Part shown: piece after piece, positions 35,352-48,620 of the stretch
Numbering within the stretch: position 1 is the stretch's first letter
Layout: the number at the start of each line of letters is the position of its first letter
Origin: Carya illinoinensis
Lineage: Eukaryota > Streptophyta > Magnoliopsida > Fagales > Juglandaceae
Assembly: GCF_018687715.1 (NCBI RefSeq)
Contig: NC_056755.1
Span: forward strand, 43,784,501 to 43,848,500
Reading direction: 5' to 3'
Length of the DNA stretch: 64,000 nt
The notes under the pieces: generated by a model
Told to the model about the DNA's origin: nothing
What the model saw: only the letters and a program-made list of their open reading frames with translations
The model's database searches: none
Made by a program: the position numbers and the translations under genes

Positions 35352-36424
35352 GATACTCTACCTTTGTACTCGACCGTACAACAGTAGACTGCTTTTTAAA
35401 GATCCATGAGATGATACTATTATCATAGAATATGTAGTAGCCACTTGCCGAATGCTTATCCTTAAAAAAGCCAGCCTAGTTGACATCTAATAGGTAGCCA
35501 AAGTGGAACATGGACTGGACTTTAGTGGTAGGCTGAGATCAATGGAGTACTTCAAATACCTAGGAATACGTTTTACAGCAGTCCAATGAAGCTTGGCTAG
35601 ATGATGCATAAACTGACAGATTTTGTTGTGGACAAAGCTCATATCTAAGCTCGTTAAGGAGAGATACTGTTGAACTCCCACTGTGCTATGGTACAAGTGA
35701 TGATCTTCAATTAGATTGCCAAAATAAAGAGAGAGAATGAGCAGTGAACATAGGAGAAAAAAACAAGTTTTGCATTGATCATATTTGTCTACTTTAGTGG
35801 GTTGACGACGTAACGTTGTTGTGTGAGGAAAAGAGCAAATGGAAGGAAGCTTGCTTTGATGCCCATGACGTAATCTAACTAGCCCATATCTTTAATTGCA
35901 AACTCTAGACCAAGAAATGTGATAAGAAATGTAAGCGCATGATCATTAGAGCCTCTAAATCGAGGAATCCTTGAATACAAAAGAGATGTGTTGACTTTTG
36001 AGTTAACGAAGCCAAGGGGAGAGGAGCTTATCACTGAGCCGGGTCGGGGATACGAGGCTCTTGGAGCCTATGTTAAGCTATAAATGGCCTTATGGAGGTT
36101 GCAAACTTGGTTCGGCCTCTGAGTGTGAATGAAACTGGTGGCTACTACCTGTAAACCTTTTCTCTTAAAATACCATGCAAGAAAGAATTTTTGTTCATCT
36201 AATTGTCGAATAAGCCACCGATGAGAGTCTGCATGTGCAAGGACTAATCGAATGGTGCATGAGTTTACCACTGGACTGAAAGTGTCTTGAAAGTTGATCA
36301 TTTCCTGTTGATGAAAGCCCTTGGCGACTAGCCAGGCTTTATAACATTCCAAGGTGCCATCTTGCTTATGCTTGATTTGACAGCCTCATTGGTAGCCAAT
36401 GACATTCATGTGGGAGGTGGGCTC

Positions 36425-36715
36425 TATTAAAGTGTGATGTTATTTCCAAAGGGACTTTTCATGTTCCTATTTATGCTTTATTAAGTTTCCTTTTATTGTT
36501 CTGTTTTGGAAGTTGTATTTCTACATTAATGTATTTCGTAAGTCTCTATGTAAGTCTTTATAAGCATGATTAATGAAAGATGAATGGTAGAACCTTTAGA
36601 ATCAATACATGAATAGTAGGATTGAGGTTTCTCAAAAAATACCTTATATTTCCTCCTTTTTCTCTATTTTTCTGCTGCTGGTTTGCTGTTTTTTGCTTTA
36701 TTGCTTAATCCAACA
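36425..36715 (+). repeat. 5' LTR of copia C
   Basis: 291 bases, TATTAAAG...CCAACA. Followed by ACTGGTAGTGGAGC, a diverged primer-binding site. Confidence 0.9.
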
Positions 36716-39700
36716 ACTGGTAGTGGAGCTAAGCCAAGTTCATTTAAGGGTCAATAGCTGCTTTTGGAGCATCAACACTAGTTCCTGTATTCAGTGGTAA
36801 AGGATACAAGTATTGAAGCATTAAAATGAAGACCTACTTCATCTCTCAAGATTTGTGGGATGTAGTTGAGAAGAGGGTGATAGTTCCAGCAGAACGAACC
36901 TCGGCTTTAACTCAATCCAAGCAAGAAACCACTAAGGATGCTAAAGCATTGTTCATCCTTCAACAGGCAATGTCTGAATCAATCTTTCCAAGATTGATAA
37001 GGGCTGAAACTTCAAAGGCAGCATGGGATATTCTTCAATCAGAGTTTCAAAGAAACACTAAGGTAAAAATCATCAAACTTCAAGGCTTTAGAAGGGAGTT
37101 TGAAAACTTGAAAATGAAGGAATCTGAAGTAGTAAAAGAGTATGGTTCCAAATTAATTGATCTAGTAAATTAGATGCGTGCTCTAGGTGAAGAAGTGACT
37201 AATCAAAAGATAGTTCAAAAGATTTTGATTAGTCTACCCAAGAAGTATGGTCATGTAGTAGTAGCCATTGAAGAGTCAAAAGACCTGCAAACACTTTCAG
37301 TTATTGAATTAATGGGATCTCTTCAAGCCCATGAACAAAGGTTGGCTAGAAGAAATGATCATACTTTAGAGCATGCATTTCAATCCAAAGTGAATCTGAA
37401 GAACAAGAAAGTAAAAGATTATAAAAGGAAGTCTCAAATGGATTACAAAAATTCAGATCAAGCTCAAAAGGAAAGCAAGTTAAAAGGAAAGATGGGAGAA
37501 TTTCCACCATGTGGTATTTGCAAAAAAAAAAAAAAACAAACCACTTTGAGAAAAATTGTTACTATGCCGGGAAACCACAATGCTGGAATTGTAAAAAATT
37601 TGGGCATGTGGAAAAGGATTGTAGGTACAAAAAAAATCAACAAGCTAATTAATCATAAGAGAAGGAGGCAAACGAGCATTTATTCGTTGCTTGTTAAGCC
37701 TCACTCAAGAAGAGAAAATCTGGTTCATTGATAGTGGCTGCAGCAATCACATGGCTTCTAATCAAGGCTTTTTCACTAGCTTGGATACTTTAGTCAAAAC
37801 AAAAGTGAAGATAGACAATGGAGAGCTTGTTGAAGCTAAAGGCAAGGGGAGAGTAGCTATTTCAACTAAGAAAGGTACCAAACTCATCAAGGATGTGCTG
37901 TTAGTTCCTTCTCTTGATCAAAACTTATTGAGTGTAGGCCAAAAGATGGAAAATGGCTACTCCTTAAGTTTTGAAAACAACTTGTGCATAATTTATGATA
38001 AAAAGAATAAGGTGGAGTTGGCTGAAATAAAAATGGGGAGAAGTAGGAATTTTCCTATTCAATGGAGTTTTCCTAATGCTATGGTAGCTACTGTTAATGA
38101 GACAATGTTATGGCACCAAAAACTTGGGCATTACAATCTCAATTCCTTGAGATTATTGCATCAAAAGGGGATGATGAGAGACTTACCTCTATTGGAGAAA
38201 GAAATTGAAGTATGTGAAGGTTGCATGATTGGAAAGTAGCATAAGCTTCCATTTCCATCCAAGACTAGCTGGAGGGCCAAGGAAAAATTGCAGCTGGTCC
38301 ATACTGATGTATGTGGTCCAATGGGAACTCCAACTCACAATCACAACAGGTACTTCATTCTTTTTATAGATGATTTTACTCGAATGATTTGGGTTTGTTT
38401 ACTCCATGAAAAATCTGAAGTTTTTGGAACATTTAAGAAGTTCAAACTTTTAGTTGAAAATCAGTCTGGTCACAAAATTAAGTGTCTAAGAGTGATCGAG
38501 GTGTTGAATACAATTCCAAAGAATTTGATAAATTATGTGAGGTTGAAGGAATTGAGCATCAATTATCAGTGGCTTATTCTTCACAACAGAATGGAGTGTT
38601 CGAGAGAAAAAAAAAAAAAATAGGACAATTATGGAGATGGCTAGGAACATGTTACATGAGAAAAATTTACCCAAGAAATTTTGGGGTGAAGCAGTAAATA
38701 CTGCTGTATTTTTGCTGAATAGGGTACCTACAAAAGCTGTGGAAAAACAGGCTGCTTATGAAGCTTGGAGTGGATAAAACCCTCTGCAAGTTTCTTAAGG
38801 GTGTTTGGTTGTGTGTGCTATGTCCATATACCATCTCAAAAAAGAACTAAACTGGAACAGAAGGCTGAAAGAAGAGTCTTTGTGGGTTACAGCACAATTT
38901 CAAAGGGTTTTCGAGTTTTTAAGTTGGAAACAAGAAAATTGGTGATAAGTAGAGATGTTAAATTCAATGAACATGCCTCTTGGGATTGGGAAGCTGAAAA
39001 AGTAATTCAAAAGAATGTTGAAGTATCGTTCGAGTCTTTAACTGAGATAAGAGAAGAAGAAACAGTTGAAGAAAATGTTTTTCAGCAACCTGAAAATAGA
39101 AGACATACAGATTCTTAATTTTCTTATGATGACAGTGATGAAGAATCATCTCCTGAATCTCCTTTAAGAAGAACAAGGTTGTTGAGTGAAGTGTATGAGC
39201 AATGCAACTATGCCACTCTTGAACCCATGAGCTTTGTTGTTGCATCAAAAGAAAGAGTTTGGCAAAAAGCTATGGAAGAAGAAATTAATTAATTTCTTCT
39301 TATAAGATGATTGAGAATAATAACACTTGGGAGTTGGTTCCTCAACCTGCAAATAAGGATGTTATTGGAGTAAAATAGATTTATAAGACAAAATTAACTC
39401 TGGATGGTTCCATATTGAAGCACAAATCAAGGCTAGTTGTTAAGGGATATATACAACAATATAGACTACAATGAAACTTTTGCTCCTGCTACTCGAACGG
39501 ATACCATTAGAGCTTTGGTTTCAATTGCTGCTCAAAAGGGCTAGAAAGTGTTGCAATTAGATGTGAAGTCAGCCTTTCTAAAGATGATGTTGGGAAGAAG
39601 GTGGATGCATCAACATATAGAAGTTTAGTGAGAAGTTTGCTATACTTATGCAACACCAGGCCTGACATACTATATGCCACTAGCTTGCTTTCAAGGTTTA

Positions 39701-40287
39701 TGCAAAGTCCTAGTCAAATTCATTTTGGTATTGCTAAGAGAATTTTGAGCTATTTGCAAGGAACAATCAATTTTGGCATTTGGTATGAGAAAGCTACAAG
39801 AACAAAGCTGGTTGGATTCACTGATAGTGATTGGGCAAGCTCAACTGATGACATGAGGAGTACATCAGGTTATTGTTTCAGCTTGGGTTCAGCTATGTTT
39901 TCATGCATCTCAAGGAAGCAAAACAATGTGGCACAATCCACTGTAGAAGCCGAATATGTGGCAGCTGCAGGTTGTGCAAATCAAGCTCTTTGGTTGAGAA
40001 TAACACTTGAAGACATGTGGAAGAAATAGGAGGAATCTATTGAAATTTTCTGTGATAACAAATCAGCCATTGCAATTACCAAGAATCTCATTCAACATAG
40101 TAGAACTAAGCACATAGCAATCAAATATCATTTCTTGCGTGAAGTAGAATCAAGTGGGGAAATTGTTTTGAAGTTTTGCAAGTCAGAGGAGTAGCTAGCT
40201 GATATATTCACAAAGGCACTTTTAAGATACAAGTGTCAGTTTCTTAGATCATAGCCTGGTGTAATTGGAAATCACATCGAGGAGAAG

Positions 40288-40578
40288 TATTAAAGTGTGA
40301 TGTTATTTCCAAAGGGACTTTTCATGTTCCTATTTATGCTCTATTAAGTTTCCTTTTATTGTTCTATTTTGGAAGTTGTATTTCTGCATTAATGTATTTC
40401 ATAAGTCTCTATGTAAGTCTTTATAAGCATGATTATTGGAAGATGAATGGTAGAACCTTTAGAATCAATCCATGAACAGTAGGATTGAGGTTTCTCAGAA
40501 AATACCTTATATTTCCTTCATTTTCTCTATTTTTATGCTGCTAGTCTGCTATTTTTTGCTTTATTGCTTAATCCAACA
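40288..40578 (+). repeat. 3' LTR of copia C
   Basis: 291 bases, about 15 differences from the 5' LTR by hand count. Preceded by the purine tract GAGGAGAAG. Confidence 0.9.
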
Positions 40579-43115
40579 GGCTCTACAAGGTACCAGGTGC
40601 TATTACGAAGCATTGCATTGATCTCAATATCCATGGTCTGACGCCACTCTATAAACTTGATAGTTGAGCTAAAGCAAGTAGGCTCTATCTCTGGTAGATT
40701 GTAAGTAGCGAATACTTGGGCAGTGGATAGCATATTGTGCCTTGAATGTGAGTTTTTGGTTTAGAGATGGCATTTTGGAGCCTTAAAGGCATTGGATGAC
40801 TTCTCAAAGGCATATTGGTAATGACAGGTCCAAAGATGGGCAAGAGTGATTGTTGTGGCAGGTATAGGACTAGAAGTAGGCCGGCATGATGGATGCAAAC
40901 CAAGTATGGAAGTATGGTTAGGAGGCGGGGTGCTGGTTGCAAGAGATGCTTGTGAACATGGTGAAGATAGGGTTGGACCAATGAGAGATTTAGTATTGGT
41001 GGGGACACAATGGGTGTAATATTTCAAGTGGTAGGAAGTGGCATTGTTTCAATACGTGTAGCAGATATAGGAGGGTGTGAGTGAGAGAAGGGAAAACTGG
41101 ATTCATTGAACACAACATGGTGGGAGGTATACTTGGTACTAGTGGAGGGGTCTAGGCAAAGGTAGCCACGATGTTGAGAGATTAGGCAAAGATAAACACA
41201 CTTTTTGGATCGAAAATGTATTTTATGAGGCTGGCAAGGTTGTGGGTAGGGCAAAGCACTCACACTCGAACACACGCAATAAAGTGTAATCAAGGGGCTA
41301 TGTGAATAACTTTTCAAAGGAAAATGTTTGGGGTTTAAGAGAGTGGTACCGAGACATTTTTCCATTTTAATTTTTTTTTTAAATTTAGTGATTAATAATG
41401 TTGTAAATTTGGTTTTTAATGTTTAAGAGTATAAAAAATATATGAAAAAGAAAGACCAAATGCCTTATCAGGAGATTCTCTCAGGCTCGTGTAGCACAAT
41501 CCATTTTCAAAAGGGGAGATGTCTGACAAGCTAGGCATAGGGAGGTAGTTAATCAAGTAACAGGGTAGTCAAAATGCAAAACCATACGATGCTGACGTTT
41601 GACAAGACCATTTTGTTGGTGAGTATAGGGACACTTGAGATGATATGGAATTTCAACTGAGGAAACTTGCCTAGACTATGGTATTTCCCAACCTCATTAG
41701 ATTGAAGCATTTTAATTTTGCAGTGAAAGAGACGTTCGACATGCAGGGAAAAAGATCAAAAAATAGATAGCACATCAGACTTATTACATATGGGATAGAA
41801 CCAAGAAAACTTGCTAGCTACAATGATAAATAGATATATATATATATATATATATATAGTATTTATTACCAAAATTGGAAAGATGGGGTAAGGCCCTAGA
41901 TATTAGAAAATATTAAACCTAAAGGACCTTGAGAATGAGGTACAAATGACTCAAAAGGTAGGTATTGCATTTTGCCTTGTTGGCAAGCGTGCACCAAAGA
42001 TAGACACTAATATATTAAAAGACACAAGAATGGAAACCTAGACACGATAGCTTTAATAAATTGCACAAAGGGATGACCAAGTCTGAATTGCCATGTTTGA
42101 AGAGACACAAAAGAGGAAAGGAGTGCTTGTGGTCAGGATCTAGCTAGGTGTGGAGGTAGGAAAGGATGGATAGAGCTCGTGATCTTTAGTCTTGACATGT
42201 TTTGGTCCATTTCCTCGTCCTTTACATAAAAGTATGGACTATTAAATTCAAGAAAAACATTGTTATCAATGGTGAATTTATTGACAATATTTAAATTCTT
42301 ACTTCTAGTTGGTACATGTAACAATTGTCTAAAAAGAAAAGTTGCCTGAGGTGAAGAAAGGCGAGAGGACCCAACATGGGCTATAGGTAAGCTCGAACCA
42401 TCACCGATTTGAATACGATCATGACCCTGATACACCTCAACATGGAGATTCATGTCTTGAAACTCATTAATTAAATGATGGGTAGCACCTGTATTAGCAT
42501 AACATTGTGAGCCAAAGCTAAGATTAGGGGGGCATCAAAATAGGCAGTGGGAAGCTGTTGATGAGTAGCTTGATAAGAGTGATCAAAGCCAACATTGGAG
42601 AGAAGTGTGATTGGATTCGCCACAAACTTGATACAGTGGATGGGAGAAAGAAGAAAATGAATTCAGCGAGGCATGACCACTGCCACGGCCACAACCACGA
42701 CTAGAAGAACCACATCTGTGAGTGGCATCAGATTTACTAGCAAGGTTAACCGAGGCAATGTTGAGATTAATTGTTGAATTCTATTGGTCAAGTCGAGCTT
42801 CAAAGTTGAAGAGGTCTCCAAAGAGATCATCCAAGGTGAAGGGATCCACCTGTGTGATCACAAATGTCACCAAAGAATCATATGAAGAGTCCAAATTGGT
42901 AAGTAAGTACGAGATAAATTCTAAGTCCTCATGAGGTTTTTCAACGGCAGCAAGAATATTAGCAAGAGATGTGATCTTCTGCAAGTAATCCGAGATCGAT
43001 GAGTCACATTTCTTCAATGTAGATGGTTAAAAAAAATTTAGATAATATGTGCATGAGACGTGGAAGAGAACCTGCATTCAAGTGCTAGCCAAATATCACG
43101 AGAGGAATTAAGTCT

Positions 43116-43363
43116 TACTAAGGAAACAGAGGATCTTCCCATTGATAGCCAACCATGCCAACGAGTTGCCACCCATGCAACGTGATTTTAGATCCTTAAC
43201 TCATGCAGTAATAGATGTTGTAGTTCTAATTTGTATCCCTACAAATCTATCCATGGTTCTAGGCTAGTTTACAATATACTCGGTCCTTGTAAATTGTCTA
43301 TATGTTTGTAATGTGTTGCAATATTATAGACCACAGTTTTTCCAAAATATCTTCTCTGTTTTA
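43116..43363 (+). repeat. 5' LTR of copia D
   Basis: 248 bases, ending immediately before the primer-binding site. Confidence 0.85.
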
Positions 43364-46300
43364 TGGTATTAGAGAATCATCATGACCTCTGTCAATTTTG
43401 CTTCAATGGCCTCACCTTCATCCTCATCTATCAACCCAGTAAATATCCAGAGCCTTTTCACAGTAAAACTAACCAAAGATAATTATTTGATATGGAAAAC
43501 CCAAGTTGTCCCTTACCTTCGCGGACAGCGTCTTTTCGGTTTTGTAAATGGATCAAATCCACCTCCCCCTATCACCATTCCCAATCCTAATGGTGCCTCT
43601 ACATCCGATGTCATACCAGAAATTCCAAACCCAAAATTTTCTACTTGGTTTCTTCAAGACCAAGTAGTGCTAAGCACTTTGGTGTCTTCCTTTTCTGAAG
43701 GCATACTAGCTCAAATGGTTGGACTTACCACTTCTAGGGAAGTATGGTTGGCGTTAGAGAAGATGTTCTCTACCTATTCCACTTTCTATGCCATACAAAC
43801 CTGTCAAGTCTTGGCTACGACCTAGAAAGCCAACATGACCATTTCTGAATATTTTTAGAAAATGAAGTCATTCTCGAACGTGTTAGCTGTCATTGGCTAG
43901 CCTCTTCTGGACCAAGAATTTACAGCTTATCTCCTTGGTGGTCTCAACTCCACCTATGATGCTATTGTAACATATATTTCCACTCGCATTGATCAAATGC
44001 CTACTGAAGAGATGTTCAGTCATCTCCTCAATTTTGAGTTAAGACTTGAGCAACATCAATCCACTCTTGAAACAACTGTTGGATCGGTTAATGTTGCAAC
44101 AAGACATGAGCCTCGTGACCGTGGTGGAAGACCACCTCAACGCTCTTATGGCCAAAACCAAAACCAACACTATCGGGGTTGTGGCCGCAGCTACTGTGGA
44201 CGAGGGAGTCATGCTCACTCCTCTAGTCCTTCTTCTTCCACTCCTCGACCAACTTGTCAAGTATGTAATAAAACTGAACACACGGCAATCCAATGTTATC
44301 ATCAGTTTGATCAAGCTTTTCAAGGACCATCTCCCAACATGGTAGCCCATCTGAGTGCCTCTTCCTCTTTACCAGATACAAACTAGTATCCCAACACAAG
44401 ATCAACGAATCATCACACTCATGAACTACAAAATCTCCAGATCAATTCAAAGCCATACTTTGGCGGTGATCAAATTCAAGTACGAGACGGGTCAGGTTTG
44501 CACATCAAGCATATTGGTTCAACAACTCTTGAAACTCCCTCACACTCCTTCACATTATCTAATCTACTACATGTTCCCAGTATTAGGAAGAATTTACTTT
44601 TAGTGAGCCAATTTACACTTGAGAATAATTTTTTATTGAGTTTCATGCATCTTGTTTTTTGGTGAAGGACGAAGCCACGGGGACAACTCTGCTGTGCTGC
44701 AACACTAAGGATGGCCTCTACACTTTTCCATCACGACCGACCTCTTCTTCAATCCCTCACTCCAATTTTTGCAAGCGTGTTCCCCTCGACATTTGGCATT
44801 GTCGCATGGGTCATCCCTCCTACTTCACTGTCCGTCATGTCATCTCCAAACTTTTGCTTCCAGTCTCAACAAATAAGCCTTCTAGCATTTGTTCCACATG
44901 TCAACAAGGCAAAAGTCACAGTCTCCCATTCTCAGATTCTCAATCTATTTCTCAATTTCCTGTTGAGTTAATTTTTTCTAATGTATGGGGTCCTTCCCCA
45001 ACTCTATCTACTAATGGAAATAAATATTATGTTTTTTTTGTTGATCATTTCAACAGTATACATGGTTCTTTCCCATCTCTCAAAAATCTGATGTTTTAAA
45101 AGTTTTTTGCTCTTTTCAAAAACTTGTGGAACGTCAGTTTAATTGCCAGATTAAATCTGTACAAACAGACTGGGGTGGTGAGTTCCGATCATTACGTACT
45201 TTCTTTACCAACATCGACATACAACATCGAGTCACTTGTCCGCACACTTCAAAACAAAATGGTGCTGTCGAATGAAAACATCGTCATATTGTTGAAACTG
45301 ACATCCCCCTACTTTCTTATAGTAGTGTTCCTCACTCCTACTGGGATGATGCCTTCCTAATAGCAACATATCTCATCAATCGTCTTCCCACTTCCCCTCT
45401 TGGAACCTCTCCTTTTGAAAAATTACATAATCGTGCTCCTGATTTCTCCTTTCTCAAAATCATTGGTTGCACTTGCTATCCTTACCTTTGGCCCTTCAAT
45501 AAACATAAACTTGACTTCCGTTCAAAACGATGTGTTTTTCTTGGATTTAGTAATCTTCATAGAGGTTACAAATGCCTTGATCTCAGCTCAAGCCGCATAT
45601 TTGTGTCTCGTCATGTGATTTTTGACTAGTCCACATTTCTGTTTCACTCAAACATTTCTAATACCACTCTGCCGCAACGATCACTTCCAAAAATGACCAC
45701 CTTGCCCATGCCTATACTTCTCAACAACACTTCTCTTTCTTCTAATATACTGCCGTCAACCCATATGAGCACTCCTTTTTAGAAACGTCATCACAATCTA
45801 TGTCTCATTCTCCCTCACATCACATTCAATCTCCTCTGCCCGAAAACTCTATATCAACCCCTTCGTCCAGTGACTTCCCTTCCCTCAACCTCTCTCCACC
45901 ACCTGACATTGACACGGCTGCAGAATCTCCTGCACCTCGTGCTCACCAAATGACAACCAGAGCTCACCATAACATTGTCAAACCCAAAGTTTTCACAAAT
46001 GGCACTGTTAGATACCCGATTCCTTGGGCATACCTCTCCACATCCACTGTCCTGGAGACACCTTCTTGTTACTCAGAGGCTTCCAAACATGGTGAGTAGC
46101 ATGCAGCCGTGGATGCCGAATTCTCGACTCTCATGAAAAATGCACTTGGTCTTTAGTGCCTGTGCAACTAGATATGAACATCATTGGCTCAATGTGGATT
46201 TTTAAATCCAATCACAAGTTTGACGACACACTTGAACTGCGCAAGGCCCGGCTTGTCGCCAAAGGGTACCATCAACAACAAGGTATTGCTTTTTTCGACA

Positions 46301-47511
46301 CCTTCAGTCCTGTGGTCAAGCCCACGACAATTCGATTGGTTCTTGGCTTGGCTGTCTCTCATCAGTTGTCTATTCGACAAATTGATATCCAAAATGCATT
46401 TCTTCATAGAAACTTGTCCGAAGAAGTTTATATGAGCTAGCTTGTTGGATATGTTCATCCAAGCTTTCCCAACCATGTTTGCCGACTACATAAAGTCCTT
46501 TACGGGCTCAGCCCCTAAGCCTGGTATGCTTGACTCCATGAACATCTTTGTACTCTTGGCTTCACCAACTCAGCCTCGGATTCCTCCTTGTTCATCTCAA
46601 GCCACAGCTCAGTCAAGTTGTTTGTTCTAGTTTACGTGGATGACATCTTAATCACAAGGTCCAACTCCTCTGCCATTACAAAGCTCATTGTTTATCTTAG
46701 CCAAGAATTTGCTGTAAAGGATCTCGGTGACTTGAAATATTTTCTAGGTGTTGAAGCTATTCAGGTTGCACATGGTCTTCTACTTTCTCAAAGTTGCTAC
46801 ATCACCGACCTGCTCAAGCAGACCAATATGCATGCTACGAAACCAATTTCTTCGCCTATGTCTTCAACACAGCAGCTCTCTTTATTCACTGGTTCTCCAT
46901 GCGCCGATCCCTCATTATACAGGAGTGTTGTTAGTGCTTTACAATACCTCTGTCTAACACGTCCTAACATCTCTTTTGTAGTAAACAAAGCTTGCCAGTT
47001 CATGCACAAGCCTGCTAATGCGCACTAGACACCTCAGTTGTCCATCTACTCAGATGCTGATTGGGCAGGGTGCCCAGATGATCATAAATCGACGTCGGCT
47101 ATTGCATATTTTTGGTACATAATCTAGTGTCCTGGAGCTCCAATAAGCAACCCATTGTGGTGCGTTCTAGCACTGAAGCTGAATACCAAGCTATCGTGCA
47201 TGCTACTGTGGAAACTCTCTAGTTACAATCCTTGTTACGTGAACTTGGCATCCACCTTCCTCATTGTCCAATTCTCTAGTGTGATAATATCGACACGACA
47301 TATCTAACCGCCAACCCCAACTTCCATGCTCGCACTAAACATGTCGAAATTGATTACCATTTTGTCCGGGAAAAAGTTCAACAAAATACACTTAAAGTCA
47401 AGTTCATCTCTAGTAAAGATCAGTTAGCTAATGGTCGCACTAAACCGCTAGTTTCTACTCGGTTTTCATTGTTATGGACCAAGCTCAACGTCCTTCCATC
47501 CACGTTGAATG

Positions 47512-47755
47512 TATTAAGGAAACAGAGGATCTTCCCATTGATAGCCATGCCAGCGAGTTGCCTCCCATGCAATGTGATTTTAGGTCCTTAACTCATGCAG
47601 TGATATATGTTGTAGTTCTGATTTGTATCCCTATAAATCTGTCCATGATTCTAGGCTAGTTTACAATATACTCGGTCCTTGAAAATTGTCCATATATTTG
47701 TAATGTGTTGCAATATTATAGACCACAGTTTTCCGAAAATATCTTCTCTGTTTTA
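47512..47755 (+). repeat. 3' LTR of copia D
   Basis: 244 bases. It differs from the 5' LTR by a 4-base indel and about 16 substitutions. Confidence 0.85.
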
Positions 47756-48620
47756 AGTCCAACGACCACATGTGTTAGAACACCATCGAAGATAGAGGAG
47801 ACCAAGTGACTGAGAAGCACCTACTCTTGGAGATACCAATGATTATATGCTGAATTAGGAGCACCATAAATATGCTAAGGGGGAGGGAGAACATTCCATC
47901 AACATAGCCACAGAGTTGTCGGTTCGTAAATATGGATAGAGTTGTTGTAATGATTTATTTAAATTCATTTGTACATAACTCAAATAACTAGGATTGATAT
48001 CAAAATATACATTGATAGAACCAACTTGATTCAAAATAATACAAATCGCAAAACATAACAAGGAATAGCAAGAACTAGAGCAATAACAAGAACAATAATC
48101 AAAGAAACAACAGGAATAAAGAAAGTAAAGAATCAACACAATTGATTTACATGATTCGACCCTAATGGTCTACGTCCACGGCAGGAATGGCCTCATTAAA
48201 GTTCAAGGTTTCAAAATCAGCCACTTGTCCATCATTCAAATGTCACATAGAAAAAGGATAAGAAAATAAAACAACACATAAATAAATGTATTGACATAAC
48301 ATTTACAGTTGTGTTTTCCAAAATAAATAATTATCTTTAGTGAGTTTAGGAGAAAAACAGAGAAATTATTGCTGGAGATAACGGGCAAAATCTAAAGAAG
48401 ATATGTGGGAAGAAGAAAACAAAGCAGGGGAAGGTGGGAGGCCATAGGATCTGACATAAGTCGAATGGCTCTTGATATCATGGTAACGTTAACAGAATAG
48501 CAATGTATTGATAAAGTAATTCACTGCACTAGCTACTTGCATATTGTGGAGGTTATGTCATTATATAGAGAAGCACGAATCAGGTAAGTTATAGAGTCTA
48601 CATCAAACACCCAAGGTCGG

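Larger units (their letters stand above)
36425..40578 (+). mobile_element. Ty1/copia element C, inserted in B, RT core deleted
   Basis: LTRs of 291 bases each (36425-36715 and 40288-40578), about 5% different by hand count, start TATTAAAG and end CCAACA. The perfect 5-bp duplication GGCTC lies at 36420-36424 and 40579-40583. Gag runs from about 36826 to 37690, with an A-run frameshift at the zinc knuckle. Protease is at 37700 (IWFIDSGCSNHMA), integrase at 38080-38700 ([17 protein letters not shown]), RNase H at 39601-40200 (TDSDWASSTDDMRSTSGY). Between about 39570 and 39600 the frame jumps from the DVKSAFL region to the end of RT, so the YVDD core is gone. It cannot move on its own. Confidence 0.93.
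43116..47755 (+). mobile_element. Ty1/copia element D, inserted in B gag, degraded
   Basis: LTRs at 43116-43363 and 47512-47755 (about 6-7% different by hand count) begin TA(C/T)TAAGG and end TCTCTGTTTTA. The flanking duplication AGTCT / AGTCC (43111-43115, 47756-47760) differs in one base. The primer site TGGTATTAGAGA directly follows the 5' LTR. Gag starts at 43382 (the frame contains LTKDNYLIWKTQVVPYLRGQ) with a CxxC knuckle near 44260. Integrase lies at 44659-45620 (WHCRMGHPSY; CSTCQQGKS), RT at 46156-46440 and 46588-47028 (LVYVDDILIT), RNase H near 47040-47230 (RSSTEAEYQ). Multiple stops and frameshifts. Confidence 0.92.
35352..48620 (-). mobile_element. Ty1/copia element B, degraded host of C and D
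   Basis: Minus-strand copia cut into three pieces: 35352-36424, 40579-43115 and 47756-about 48620. RNase H (ISWIFKKQSTVVRSSTKVEY) abuts the left end, so the 3' end of pol and the 3' LTR are missing. RT lies at 36068-36420 (WLVAKGFHQQ, then FQDTFSPVV), the start of the RT region near 40590-40700 (NSTWYLVEP), and the integrase tail near 41024-41365. A protease-like region is at 42133-42453 and gag at 42781-43115 and 47756-48100. A primer site complementary to TGGTATCAAGAGCC-like sequence lies near 48464-48480, and its probable 5' LTR follows to about 48600. Frames continue across both inserted elements, showing B is the oldest layer. Confidence 0.85.
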
